This document shows, one piece after another, positions 31,244 through 41,554 of a stretch of 64,000 nucleotides of DNA. The translations under genes and the position numbers were made by a program. The notes under the pieces were generated by a model. The model did no database searches, was not told the origin of the DNA, and saw only the letters and a program-made list of their open reading frames with translations. How positions within the stretch are numbered: position 1 is the first letter of the stretch; the number at the start of each line of letters is the position of its first letter. The stretch is from Asterella californica (taxonomy: Eukaryota > Streptophyta > Marchantiopsida > Marchantiales > Aytoniaceae). Location: the NCBI GenBank assembly GCA_036924285.1, contig JAYKYS010000009.1, forward strand, positions 24,718,001 to 24,782,000. The letters are read 5' to 3'.

Positions 31244-31931
31244 TGAGTAAGGATGGCTTACAGAGGAGAAGCCATTGCTGAAGGTGATTTGTGTTGGGAG
31301 GATGATGCTTGGGGGATTGTAAATATTTTCAGGAAGGTTGAGAGGATGATGCTTGGGAGGTTGTGAGGATTTTCAGAAGAAGATATCAGGGAGGATGATG
31401 ATTGAGGAAGATACTATTCTACAGCGAGACAATGATGGTTGCAGTTGATGATTTTGGTTGCAACGGTGTGGTTCTTTTTTTTCAGAAAAACAAAAAAGAA
31501 GAGATGGATAAGTACAATGACATGTACAGACTTGTGGTTGAGGGTTACAGTCATGATACAAGTGATGATTGGCAGGATGGGAGATGTCTATTACGACACT
31601 TGGGTTACAAACCTCAACGGTGAGGTTCTACAAGGCAGATGGAAGACAATTCTATGGTATGATGGGTTATTCTTTCTATGTCTTCGCATATTGAAGATGT
31701 GTAGATCTAGAGGGGGTGATTGGATGGGAGGTTTGAGGTGAAGGTCGATGAGCATGGATCTAGGGAGGATCATGGCAGGGTAGCAACTTCAAGATGACGA
31801 TCGAGTTGCGGACTTGAGGATGAGGTTGGTTAGGATGGGAAGTAGGACGAATGACGAAGTGCGTGGCGGTCCACTCCTTGGTTGGTATCTCTGGTGCATA
31901 CCGGAGGATGCACAGGTTTGGAGGGGGTGGA
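31244..31931 (+). other. non-coding G-rich region and polypurine tract of the gag-only element
   Basis: No supported frame. Contains repeated GAGGATGATGCTTGGG words (about 31298 and 31342). It ends with the purine run GGAGGGGGTGGA directly before the 3' LTR, the expected plus-strand primer. Confidence 0.75.
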
Positions 31932-33839
31932 TGTCGTGTCGTAGACCGGCTCCTATCTGAAATTCAGACTTCGATGCTTGTCGCTCCAAAGACACTCGTG
32001 AGAAAGACAAGCTAGGCCCTAGCTTACAGACTTTTGGCTTCATTTCGGATCTCCATTTTCATCGCATAGATGGGTAGAGCTCTTTGTCAACTTTCCATAG
32101 GCACTTCATCTACTTCGTTTGGACGCCTAGTGGAGAAGTTACAAGACTCGAAAAATGGAGAAAACAAGCTAGGCCCCAGCTTACGGCTTTTTGGCACAAC
32201 TTCGGATCTTCGTTTTTATCGCACCAGTGGATAGAGCTCCTTGTCAGCTTTCCATAGGCACTTCATCTATTTCGTTTGGACGCCTAGTGGAGAAATTACA
32301 AGACTCGAAAGATGGAGAAAACAAGCTAGGCCCTAGCTTACGGGCTTTTGGCGCAACTTCGGATCTTCACTTTTATCACATAGATGGGTAGAGCTCGCTG
32401 TCAGCTTTCCATGGGCATCTTGTTTACTTCGTTTGGACATCCAGAGAAGAAGTTATGTGATTCGAAAGAAGGTAAAATCAAGCTAGATCCCTAGTTACTT
32501 GCTGACTGGGTATTTAGGGCTTCAGACGTTATATCAAAGACGCAAGGGGCCTGCTTCTTATTATTGAGGACTGAACTTCGTACGTACAGACTGTAACAAG
32601 GGGGCAGCTTAAGAGGCTAGCTTGCGTCTGCGATCTGTCGATGGATGGTTCGGGAGATTTAGGAGTCCAATGCAAGCGCGCAAGGCGTCGTTGGGTTCAG
32701 ATCTGTGCAGGCTACGCACTAGTTCAAACGGTTTGGGAGGAGACGGATCGGGGAGTGCGTACTGAGTGAAATTGAGACGCAGGAAGCAGATTTGGGAGAT
32801 TTCAATTACCTGTGAAGGAGGGTTGGACCGTCCGGGCCGTTCCGGAGTCTAAACTTGCTGTCCTTGGATCCATCGGGATCAGAACACTATGCTGTTTTTC
32901 GCGATTGATGAGCCAAGCTCTTCGTTCTTGGTGCCTACGCGATCAAAGAGTCTTCATCTACTCATAGGAGAAGACTGTACGTGAATTGGATTGTTAGTTT
33001 GGGTGTGGTGAGCGAGTTTGAGCCGCAGGGAGCCGATTTACGTCAGTTTTTTGTAATCTGCGACCAAATTTCTTGCGTGGTTTTGCAAGGGGAACTCCAA
33101 ACGGCTTGTTTGGAGTCTTGTTGGGTTCAGGGTAGCTAGATCTACCTACCAGAGAAGACGGATATCAGTTTAGACGATCCGTTTGTGCGGTGTGTGCGGT
33201 TTTAAGCCGCATGGAAGAATTTTTGAAATTTCGATCACCTGCGATCGAAAATCGACGATATCTCGGCTGTTGGGAGTCGGATCTGAAGGTTTCTTGGGTT
33301 AACGGAGTCAGCGGAGGAGACCCTATCAACATCTGAAGTCCGTTCAGCGAAAGGAGGAAGTCCACAGATAGATCTTTTTCGGTTTCTGTGCTACGGGTTT
33401 TGCTCTTTTGAGTTCGTTAGAGTTCTGATTGGTTGTATACAACTTGTGGTAGCTAGCTTTAGCTAAGAGCTTGTACATGGATGTGGTTTGGAGTTGGGTT
33501 TGGATCGAGTGATACTGCTGTGGCTCTGCTTGTTAACAAAGGGAAGTTTCTCTTGCTTTGAGCTACGCTTCGGTGTTTTTGGGTCAGGGTTGAGATTCAA
33601 GGGTTGTTTCAGGAGCTTTTGAAGCAGGTTACAGACCGCTCTGGTCTGTTTTTCAGTTCTGTGTTCTTAGGAGAAAGAACCAGCAGTGTACATACATTTG
33701 GAGTGTATATATCGCAGCGTTCGTTTTCGTGGTTATTTTTCTCTGTCTTGTCTCTGTTTCAGCACACAACATCTCCACAGCCCGGAACCTCGTGTTTTCC
33801 TGGACATCCTTCACGCAAAACGTCCGACGCGACACGACA
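31932..33839 (+). repeat. 3' LTR of the gag-only element (1908 bp)
   Basis: Collinear with the 5' LTR except for the missing 120 bp near 32888. Same ends, and the same 157-bp repeats at 32008, 32165, 32322 and 32479. Followed by the ACGT target duplicate and gypsy-B protease coding sequence. Confidence 0.93.
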
Positions 33840-33843
33840 ACGT

Positions 33844-34068
33844 GCTATCAACAACCAGAAAGGTGAGTTATATGACTCTTGTCTTAATGTGAGGGTGAGG
33901 ATACGTGATGTGGAGGTAGATCAGCACTTCTTCGTGCAGTCTTCTACTTCGTATCCTATCATTCTTGACCAGCCTTATATCACTATCGTGCGGATGGAGA
34001 CCAAGTTGATGGATGATGAGTCTCACTATGATAGGATCCGTAGTCTAGACGATAACCATTCTGTTTAA
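33844..34068 (+). pseudogene. gypsy-B copy 1 protease, downstream part
   Basis: In-frame continuation of the coding sequence broken at 27449: INNQKGELYDSCLNVRVRIR, then VEVDQHFFVQSSTSYPIILD and QPYITIVRMETK, a typical second half of a gypsy protease. The corresponding first half in gypsy-C is at 49584-49784 (HGWVIRAVNNTRADLY). Ends at TAA 34066 without reaching an RT. Confidence 0.85.
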
Positions 34069-34401
34069 TTTCTGACCGTTGTCGTGATGTGAATCATTTC
34101 GTATAGTAAATGATTCATTTTTCTGTCAGGCGATAGTCTCTCTGAGTGAAGTTAGAGAAGTCCATTTTTGGAAGATGTTATATATTTTGAGTCTTAGTAG
34201 GTTGATCACCATGTTGATAGGGTTTAAGCTCATGGGTTGTATTTGCGTGTCGCCCATGCACGCTTTCTAGCTGATTTAAGTTATTTTTTGGGGCTGCGTG
34301 TCGTTTTAGGTAGTTTAAGTTTTACGTTGGCACTCTAGGAGGCTTGACGTGGTAGCCTATGAGTGTAGATAAGTTACCAGGTAGTTTAAGGCACAAAAGG
34401 A
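34069..34401 (+). other. non-coding DNA before the gypsy-B LTR
   Basis: No frame or motif recognised. Probably decayed internal sequence of gypsy-B copy 1; RT and integrase are missing. Confidence 0.4.
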
Positions 34402-35392
34402 CAGTCAAGTGGAGCAATGAACTCCCATTGGTCCATTTTTGTCTTTTGTAAAACTCTAAGTTTAGAAACAGAGCTCTAGAGTGGATTTCGAGCAATTGGT
34501 GAGGACAATGCAAAATCTGAGGGCACAAGGAGATAGAGCTCGTTGAGCCAAGCACTGTCAGCGAAATACTTGATCGATTTGGATCAAAAAACAAGGAGTT
34601 ATGCCCAATTGAAGTTTGGATTATGCCAAATCTGTATCACTTTTGTTGATTTTGGGGTTTTGAGTGTCAATTGCAGCAGAATCGAGGAAATCGCTTCACA
34701 CCTTCATGGTTGTGTTCACTGTCAGCAGGGCTACGACTGTCTCTAAATTTTCATGTCAATTGAGTGAGTGAGTAATTCAGGGCGACCGCTGAAGTAGAGG
34801 GGGTCCGAAAAGCTCTCAATCTGGAATAGCAACTTCAGAGAGCAAGATCTGGAGTTCTGTGTGGAATCAGGAGGCCCAACTTCACAGGAGTGTTTAGCGC
34901 GAGCTGTGTACTGCAAATCCTGTAAGAATCTTCGAAAGTGATCGAGCCAATTCTCTGTTCTAGGTCAAAATAGCTGTCAGGGTATCAGAAATTGCCGTAA
35001 TTTCTCTGCTCAGAACATTTCTGTCCATATCTCAAAACTCTGATTTGATCTCAAGCTGAAACTTCGTGTGTATGGTCAATAGAGCCTCATTTACACGTAG
35101 GAGGAGTTCTGAAGTCTGAACCTTCACATATTTCTCAATCCTGAGTGTCAAAGTTCGTCATCTGATCTTATCATTGCCAGTTAAGCCTGAACTTTGCTTC
35201 CTGAACATATCAGAAGAGCCAAGAGACTTATGTGAGTGTCTTTCAGTATCACCTTGAGACCTAAAGCCTATCCTTTGAGTAAACCAGTCAGAGCCTGAAG
35301 CCCAACGCTTCCTTGAGTAGATTGAACACAGCCTTCAAACTCATATCACAGCCAGAAGGTTCGCCCTTCCCAGGAAGACTCTCAACTCGACA
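34402..35392 (+). repeat. gypsy-B LTR (middle copy)
   Basis: Nearly identical over about 990 bp to 39848-40834, same orientation. Shared start CAGTCAAGTGGAGC, shared end ACTCTCAACYCGACA. Followed by the primer site TGGTGCTTCCACTGAGAG at 35395. It serves as the 5' LTR of copy 2 and may also be the 3' LTR of copy 1. Confidence 0.88.
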
Positions 35393-35394
35393 TC

Positions 35395-35412
35395 TGGTGC
35401 TTCCACTGAGAG
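35395..35412 (+). promoter_or_regulatory. gypsy-B primer-binding site (copy 2)
   Basis: TGGTGCTTCCACTGAGAG, two bases after the LTR end, same as at 26163. Correct position for a tRNA primer. Confidence 0.75.
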
Positions 35413-35461
35413 CTCTTGGGGTGATTGATTGAGAAGGTTGAGTTTACTACAAGGAGAGAAG

Positions 35462-35719
35462 ATGGATCGCAAGAGCGCTACTGCTGCTACTTCTACGGTT
35501 GCTGCATCTACGTCTATTGCAGCACCTTTTGTAGCACCTGTGACTGCAGCGACCTCTGTACCTGGTCTGGATACGGCTGAGATTCTGAAGACGCTTGCGG
35601 CCCTGGTCCAACAGCATCTGCTCGTTGGAGGGGGTGAGTTAAAATCCACCAAGGCTTTGCAAGCTATTGTGAACAAATGTGGAAGGTTTGAAGGTAGAGA
35701 TATTTCTAGATATCTACGT
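35462..35719 (+). pseudogene. gypsy-B copy 2 Gag, N-terminal part
   Basis: ATG 35462, MDRKSATAATSTVAASTS, an Ala/Thr-rich start, then LKTLAALVQQHLLVGGGE and FEGRDISRYLR. It is interrupted after ISRYLR by the solo LTR at 35720 and continues in the same frame after 38004: insertion plus duplication is 2289 bp, a multiple of three. Before interruption this Gag frame was open here. Confidence 0.88.
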
Positions 35720-38004
35720 TGTCGTGTTGTGAGACGTCCCACATGTGAATTCAGTGAAGAACGGGTGTTGTGTTTTCTTTTGTGTTCGGTGAACCTTTTG
35801 TGTAGTTCGCATGAGAGGATATTAGATGTCACGTTCACAGAGATCTGGATGTGAGATCGCACGATAACAAGATGTGCCGACTCAATGATCTGTGAACGTT
35901 CGCGTGAATGGCTCTTGTTGTCAAACATAGGTATAAGATAGGGGGGTGGGGGTTTGTGAGGCATTCTTCTTTGGGGGTAGTTTTCATGAGTGTGTCTTAG
36001 TGTCTCACGTGATAAGAAGGAGCGGCAGGAGTTGTATTCATGGATGGAGGATTGAATCGAGTTCCAAATCTGCCATTTCCGAACCCGTTTCATATTAAGC
36101 TTCACTTGATCCACCGCGATCACTTTTGACAGTGGTTCGTCGTCTACTTTGGAGAAGAGTTCATGGGGAGGATGATGGACTCGCCTACTCCGGTGATCTT
36201 ACCAATCGTCACGTATGGAGAGGACTAGGACTTGACAGTGTACATCTTACTTTGACGAGGACCAATGGACTTGAATTATCCAGCCAACATCCCTTTCAAC
36301 GTCTGGGTGGATGTTCGATGTCACTGTCGGCGGAAGATCAATCATTGTGCGTGGATCGCAAGGAACTTTGGCGAGGAGTACTGTAATCAAGTGATGGCTT
36401 CTCCATTTCCTTTTGTAGTACCTTTCATCGTAAATCGGTTCCAGGTCGTCATCTTGACCTTGTACTGAATCTTAAGTGTTAAGTAAGATCTCTATACTTT
36501 GACGAGTGTAATTAACCTAAGGTTGGGGCCGATGTCTTGAAGGCATGAGAGGGTATTAAAGTTATAGTTGTTCTAGGGTACCAAGTAGAGGACAAAAGAG
36601 GTTTCCAGATCTGTTTTCTTATTGGTCTATTTTCGACCAATCAACTCCATTCTAGATCTGCAGACGGCTTTAGGGTTTTGGAGGTCTTCCTGGGGGTCAT
36701 TTGAGGAGTAAGTGGTCTTGTTGGAAAGCTCTCAAGACGGGCTACACTCTGGAGACAAAGATCGGGCGATTTGGAGTTCTGAGGAGAGAGTGATGGACGT
36801 TGAAAGTAAGGGGTCAAATCGGTACTCCGAGCCACGTTTTGGAGAGATCCGGGAGTTTGAGAGGTGATCTTTAGGAGCTGTCAAGGGGATCGAGTAGTTC
36901 ACTCCGTGCTGGTTGTATTGATATAAAACAATCTTACATTTGGGTTGGATTTGCTCCTGAAATGATCGATTGAAGTTGGCTGTTACAGTTGAGAGGTATG
37001 AGTAAAACCGCTTTCTTTGGATTCAAAGCTTGAGTTGCTCCGTGCACATGGGATTGGATCTCTGAGTGAAACTTTCCAAGATGAGAGTGTGCCCTATCAG
37101 CTAGTCACATGTGAAATTTCAGTTCAATTGGGTAAGAGAATGTGTGGAGATCTAGGATTTTGGCCATCGAGATCTGTAAACCTCATAAGTTAGCACAGGC
37201 GGGTGGCTTGATTCATCGCGGACAGTTGGGTTCAGATCTGAGACTGAAATTTCATACAGTAGTAGAGAAGGGTCAGAGAGGATGTCCTGTGAAGTTTGAG
37301 CCTGATTGGATAATCGAGGTGAAGACACGAGATTGTCAAAGTTCAGTTTGCAACGGGGCGAGAAAGACGTAGAGAGATTTCGCTTAAATCTCTTGGTTGG
37401 AGTTGAACAAAAAACGACTTGAAGATGGAAGGTGTGCTTCTTGGAGGTGTCGTGTGGATGACAAGGAGGCTGTATTGTGAGATTGGTACGGCGATCATGC
37501 TCAGTGGAGGTGCCACGTCTTGCTGAAGCTGAGGTACCGTTATCCTCGGTGTCACGCCCCGAGTTTCTAGCTGTTTGCTGCCGATATGTCTTGTATCGTT
37601 GGGAAGCTTGTGTAGTAGGTGGTCCTTGCTGTGGACATCTTCCTGAGCAAACTCGTATCAGCGAACAATAGAAGGTCATAGTCTACAATTTAGATAGTTT
37701 GTCGAGAAGAAGTAGTGAAGCGGATGTTGATGAAAGATTGTATGAAAAGTGCTTGGGATCTAAAGCAGACACGTACCGTGTATGAGCCTTGTCTTTATCT
37801 AGATTGGAATCGAGCTCCGAGTCATTTGTGCGATGCACATGTGTTGCACTTGGGTCAAGTTAGATCGCTAGTAACCTACAAAAAAGACTGATAGATTAGA
37901 TAGTGAGAGCATAAGTTTTCATCGATTAGGTCGTAGATCCAGTTGTATCTCTCTACAGCCAGATACCCCGTGTATTCCCAGATCATATTTCATGCCCTAC
38001 GACA
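35720..38004 (+). mobile_element. 2285-bp solo LTR with 4-bp target duplication (family S)
   Basis: Starts TGTCGTGTTG, ends ACGACA, with ACGT on both sides (35716-35719, 38005-38008). Removing it restores gypsy-B Gag exactly. Its last 100 bp (CTACAGCCAGATACC, GTGTATTCCC) resemble the end of the gag-only element's LTR (CCACAGCCAGGAA, GTGTTTTCCTGG), so the families are distant relatives. A diverged full-length relative is at 43045-45409. It contains a conserved reading frame at 36040-36468. No internal retroelement part is attached, so it is read as a solo LTR. Confidence 0.88.
36040..36468 (+). pseudogene. conserved unknown reading frame inside the solo LTR (copy B)
   Basis: A 143-codon frame beginning MDGGLNRVPNLPFPNPFHIK and ending QVVILTLY. 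It has stops at codons 30 (TGA where the relative has CGA), 63 (TAG) and 72 (TGA). It aligns along its whole length with 43334-43759, and hand-counted differences fall mostly on third codon positions (70 third, 29 first, 17 second). Best-kept parts: HFxxxxVVYFG, TYGE, DLNYPxNxPFN and WVDVRCHC. Cys/His and Trp positions recur (IHCDH versus IHRDH). I recognise no known domain. In this LTR the frame is sense to transcription. Product and role unknown; this copy is a pseudogene. Confidence 0.6.
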
Positions 38005-39847
38005 ACGTGAGTATAGAGGAGAGATGGAGCTGGTTAGGATTATTGATGCTGAGATGATAGCAAGTTTTGAGTTAGCTGTCATTCTTGAGTTGCGGGACCA
38101 AGTTAGGGATGTACAGAGAAGAAATCTTGGAATCTGGATGAGTTTTGAGCGATCTCTTCGAGAGGAGTTTCTTGAGGAGGATTCAGAGAGAGTTACTAGA
38201 AGGACATTTCTAGATTGGGTTGAGCAGCAACCTGGTCGTATGATGAGCTTGAGTGAGTTGCTGAGAGAGTTTGATCGGAGATACCGGCAACTTTTAACTC
38301 TAGAGCGAATAACCCTAGATGTTAGGAGAACAAAGCTTTTCCTGCAAGCTACCGATGATGCTACGGCAGATCGGTTATGTTTTATGTTGATCGATCGATC
38401 TGCTGAGGGAGGTGTTACTATGGATTGGGGGAGAGTTGAGGATGCTGTGGCTGTACTGACAAGGCAGAGGAGAGAAAGAGTGGCTGTGGGAGGACGTCCG
38501 CTTGCAGAAGTGGTCACTCACCTTATGTTGCTCCTCAAGTACAGCAGCCTTTGGCCCCTGCTCCCAAACCTGTTGTCCCAGCTGCAGTTCCTTTGATGCC
38601 AGTTGTGCCATCTCCGGCACAAAGGATACATGTTCAGAGACCTGCGGAGAACCATGGTCAACAGAACCAGATTGAAGACCTGATTCGGCAGATGCGAGAG
38701 CTGAAGGTAGAGCTAGCTGGATTGTAGAGAGAGCAGCCACCGGCGCCTGTTGCTGCACGTCCAAGAGGAGCTCCGGTTCGTAGATGTATTTGGTATGACA
38801 GTCTTGATCATTTCCGAGGAGACTGTCAAGAGCTCACAGCTGCTTTGCGAGATGGTGTGGTTCGCTATCAGAACGGTAGGCTGCACCTTTCTTCTATTGG
38901 AGAGCCGTTGAGCACACAGTTTGGGCGAGGAGGCATGAGGAGTCACCTCAGATTGCTGCGGTTACAACAACAACTGCGTTAATGGCACCGCTGGTAAATT
39001 CTGATGTATATGCTGGGCATATTGAGGTCTCTTCTAGTCCTACATTGCTAGATAGGACTGCTGAGAAGAGTGTGGCTCTAGTTCCTTCTAAGATACTGAA
39101 GAGAAGAGCCGAGTCTATTCGTAGGGTCACAGGATGGGGAGATCCTGTAGATGCTGCTTCTATCAGAGCATTCTTGGATGTAGATAGACACGTTCATTGG
39201 CAGGATGCTTCTGTGGAGGAAAAGAGACGACGAGAAGTCTCTGAACTTGATACTGGAGTTCCTGAGGAGATTGGGGATAGACAAAGAGTCACAAGGAGAC
39301 GAGCGGCTCTTCCTGAGGACATCTCGTCTACTTCTGCAACTCCTCCACCTGCACCAGGTCCGATGGAGGATGTGCAGAGATCCCAGCACGAGCCAACGAT
39401 TGCTGGTAGGCGGTTTACTACCCAAGAGAAGGAGAAGGGACCGGCTTACAAGTTGGCAGCTGATATTGAAACTTCTATTGATCTGAAAAGCATCTTGGAG
39501 TAAAGGATACTAGATGCGCGAATCGAGTTTTCTCTACGAGAAGTTCTTGGTATTACAAAGAGGGAGTTTCACGAACTTATCATCGACATCATCAAGCGCA
39601 AGAGACAGGTGATGTCCGAGCAGGTAGAAAGCCAAATGATAGATGTGGTAGGAGCTTCTGTGAATGATGTAGAGTTTGGAAAGGTGCATTTTCAGGAAGC
39701 TGATGACCAGGACTACCAGCAAGAAGCGTTAGTTGCTGGTACCAACACTATTGAGTTCGCGATGAGGAAGCTGGCGAGGAGAGTCCAGCTACTGATAGTG
39801 ATTTCAGAAGGAGACATTGGGCTCGTGCTACAATTGCTACACGAGTT
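38005..39847 (+). pseudogene. gypsy-B copy 2 Gag, remainder
   Basis: Continues Gag: EYRGEMELVRIIDAEMIASF, LREEFLEEDSERVTRRTFLD, LLREFDRRYRQLLTLERITL, LFLQATDDATAD. A frameshift follows near 38510. A CCHC-like knuckle RCIWYDSLDHFRGDC (about 38786-38830) has its second Cys replaced by Tyr. Then GRGGMRS, a region shared with copy 1 (VYAGHIEVSSSPTLLDRTAE, GWGDPVDAASIRAFLDVD) and, after TAA at 39501, RILDARIEFSLREVLGITKR with EFHELIIDII. The end runs directly into the next LTR at 39848, so protease, RT and integrase are deleted. Confidence 0.88.
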
Positions 39848-40834
39848 CAGTCAAGTGGAGCTATGAACTCCCATTGGTCCATTTTTGTCTTTTGTAAAAC
39901 TCTAAGTTTAGAAACAGAGCTCTAGAGTGGATTTCGAGCAATTGGTGAAGACACTGCGAAATCTGAGAGCACAAGGAGATAGAGCTCGTCGAGCCAAGCA
40001 CTGTCAGTGAAATTCTTGATCGATTTGGATCAATAAACAAGGAGTTATGCCCAATTGAAGTTTGGATTGTGCCAAATCTGCATCACTTTTGTTGATTTTG
40101 GGGTTTTGAGTGCCAATTGCAGCAGAATCGAGGAAATCGCTTCACACCTTCGTGGTTGTGTTCACTGTCAGCAGGGCTACGACTGTCTCCAAATTTTCAT
40201 GTCAATTGAGTGAGTGAGTAATTCAGGGCGACCGCTGAAGTAGAGGGGGTCCGAAAAGCTCTCAATTTGGAACAGCAACTTCAGAGAGCGAGATCTGGAG
40301 TTCTGTGTGGAATCAGGAGGCCCAACTTCACAGGAGTGTTCAGCTAGCTGTGTAATGCAAATCCTGTAAGAATCTTTGAAAGTGATCGAGCCAATTCTCT
40401 GTTCTAGGTCGAAATAGCTGTCTGGTATCAGAAATTGTCATAATTTCTCTGCTCAGAACATTTCTGTCCATATTTCGACACTCTGATTTGATCTCAAGCT
40501 GAAACTTCGTGTGTATGGTCAGTAGAGCCTCATTTACATGTAGGAGGAGTTCTGAAGTCTGAACCTTCACATATTCTCAATCCTGAGTGTCAAAGTTCGT
40601 CATCTGATCTTATCATTGCTAGTTAAGTTTGAACTTTGCTTCCTGAACATATCAGAAGAGCCAAGAGACTTATATGAGTGTTTTTCAGTATCACCTTGAG
40701 ACTTGAAGCCTATCCTTTGAGTAAACCAGCCACAGCTTGAAGCCCAACGTTTCTCTGAGTAGATTGAACACATCCTTCAAGCTCATATCACAGCCAGAAG
40801 GTTCGCCTTTCTTAGGAAGACTCTCAACCCGACA
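39848..40834 (+). repeat. gypsy-B LTR (3' copy)
   Basis: Same as 34402-35392 with few differences. It follows coding sequence without a polypurine tract, which indicates that the internal region was joined to it by deletion rather than normal replication. Ends CAACCCGACA. Confidence 0.88.
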
Positions 40835-41314
40835 CCGTTTGTACGAACTACAAACGAAATAGATAGACCTTGAGAGATTCTCTTGACTGCAGAAGTAAGG
40901 GTTTTCATAATCCACTCTTGTAGTACGAGATAGCAAGAGTGAGAGATCTATTACTACTATGATCTCGCTTGTGCAGCCTAAGAGATCACAAGAGACAAAT
41001 AGAGAGGCGGCTCAAGATTCTGAGAGTGTGTATGATGTACAGAGTTGGAGATCAGTCTTGACAAGTTTTAGTTCTGATGATTGGAGTGAGTTTACACGAG
41101 TGGAGGATTTGACTGTAAATGGTAGGAGGTAGATGGAGAAGCATATAGCTGATCTGCATTGTACATGAATTCTAGAAAGAGAGATGATTTCTGGTGTATA
41201 TGAGGAATTTGTCAGTGTATATCTTTTGTTCGTTGATTAGATGATGTAGATAGAATGATGAAACAAATGAGAGGTAGGAGTGGTCATCGTCATCCATTGT
41301 CTTCTATTTGCGAT
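40835..41314 (+). other. stretch with one weak open frame
   Basis: A frame from ATG 40959 (MISLVQPKRSQETNREAAQD, then VYDVQSWRSVLTSFSSDDW) to TAG 41130 has protein-like composition and continues past stops to about 41240. It could be the start of another Gag or chance. No family recognised. Confidence 0.3.
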
Positions 41315-41542
41315 TGTTGATATAATCTCAAGCTCTAGTAGATCAACGACTAACATTAGCCGAAGTAGTTAGGACAGTTACAGTTAGTTAGAAGTCTAAC
41401 CCACCATTAGGGTTTCCCTTGTACTCACCTCCACTATATATACATGGAGAGGCAACTTCTCTCCTATCTCATTCCTATTTTTACTTCTTTGTCAACTCGC
41501 TCTCTCTTCTTGGAGTGTCTTTGAAATATCGATCTTTCTACA
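41315..41542 (+). repeat. copia-5 LTR
   Basis: TGTTGATATAATCTC to CTTTCTACA, with a TATA box (CTATATATACATGG near 41435) and the copia primer site directly behind it. Size (228 bp) is normal for plant copia. No gag or pol follows and no second copy is in the window, so this is the orphan 5' end of an element. Confidence 0.85.
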
Positions 41543-41554
41543 TGGTATCAGAGC
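41543..41554 (+). promoter_or_regulatory. copia primer-binding site TGGTATCAGAGC
   Basis: Exactly adjacent to the LTR end. Complementary to initiator tRNA-Met, the standard copia primer. Confidence 0.9.

Larger units (their letters stand above)
27450..33839 (+). mobile_element. gag-only LTR retrotransposon (TR-GAG-like), complete with 4-bp target duplication
   Basis: Two direct LTRs (27450-29477 and 31932-33839) start TGTCGTGTCG and end with its exact inverse, CGACACGACA. ACGT flanks both ends (27446-27449 and 33840-33843). Joining the flanks restores an open protease frame of gypsy-B copy 1, so the borders are secure. Internal DNA (29478-31931) has a primer site, one Gag frame, a G-rich region and a polypurine tract (GGAGGGGGTGGA); protease, RT, RNase H and integrase are absent. 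The two LTRs look very similar apart from one 120-bp deletion, implying recent movement, which must have been driven in trans. Gypsy-C in this window shares its ends, primer site and Gag. Confidence 0.92.

Noticed and set aside
35341..36123. Minus-strand 260-codon frame
   Set aside because: It crosses the gypsy-B LTR end, Gag start and solo-LTR border, all well supported on the plus strand, so it is a chance antisense frame.
37152..37679. Minus-strand 175-codon frame in the solo LTR
   Set aside because: It has no counterpart in the second solo LTR that I could see, unlike the conserved plus-strand frame.
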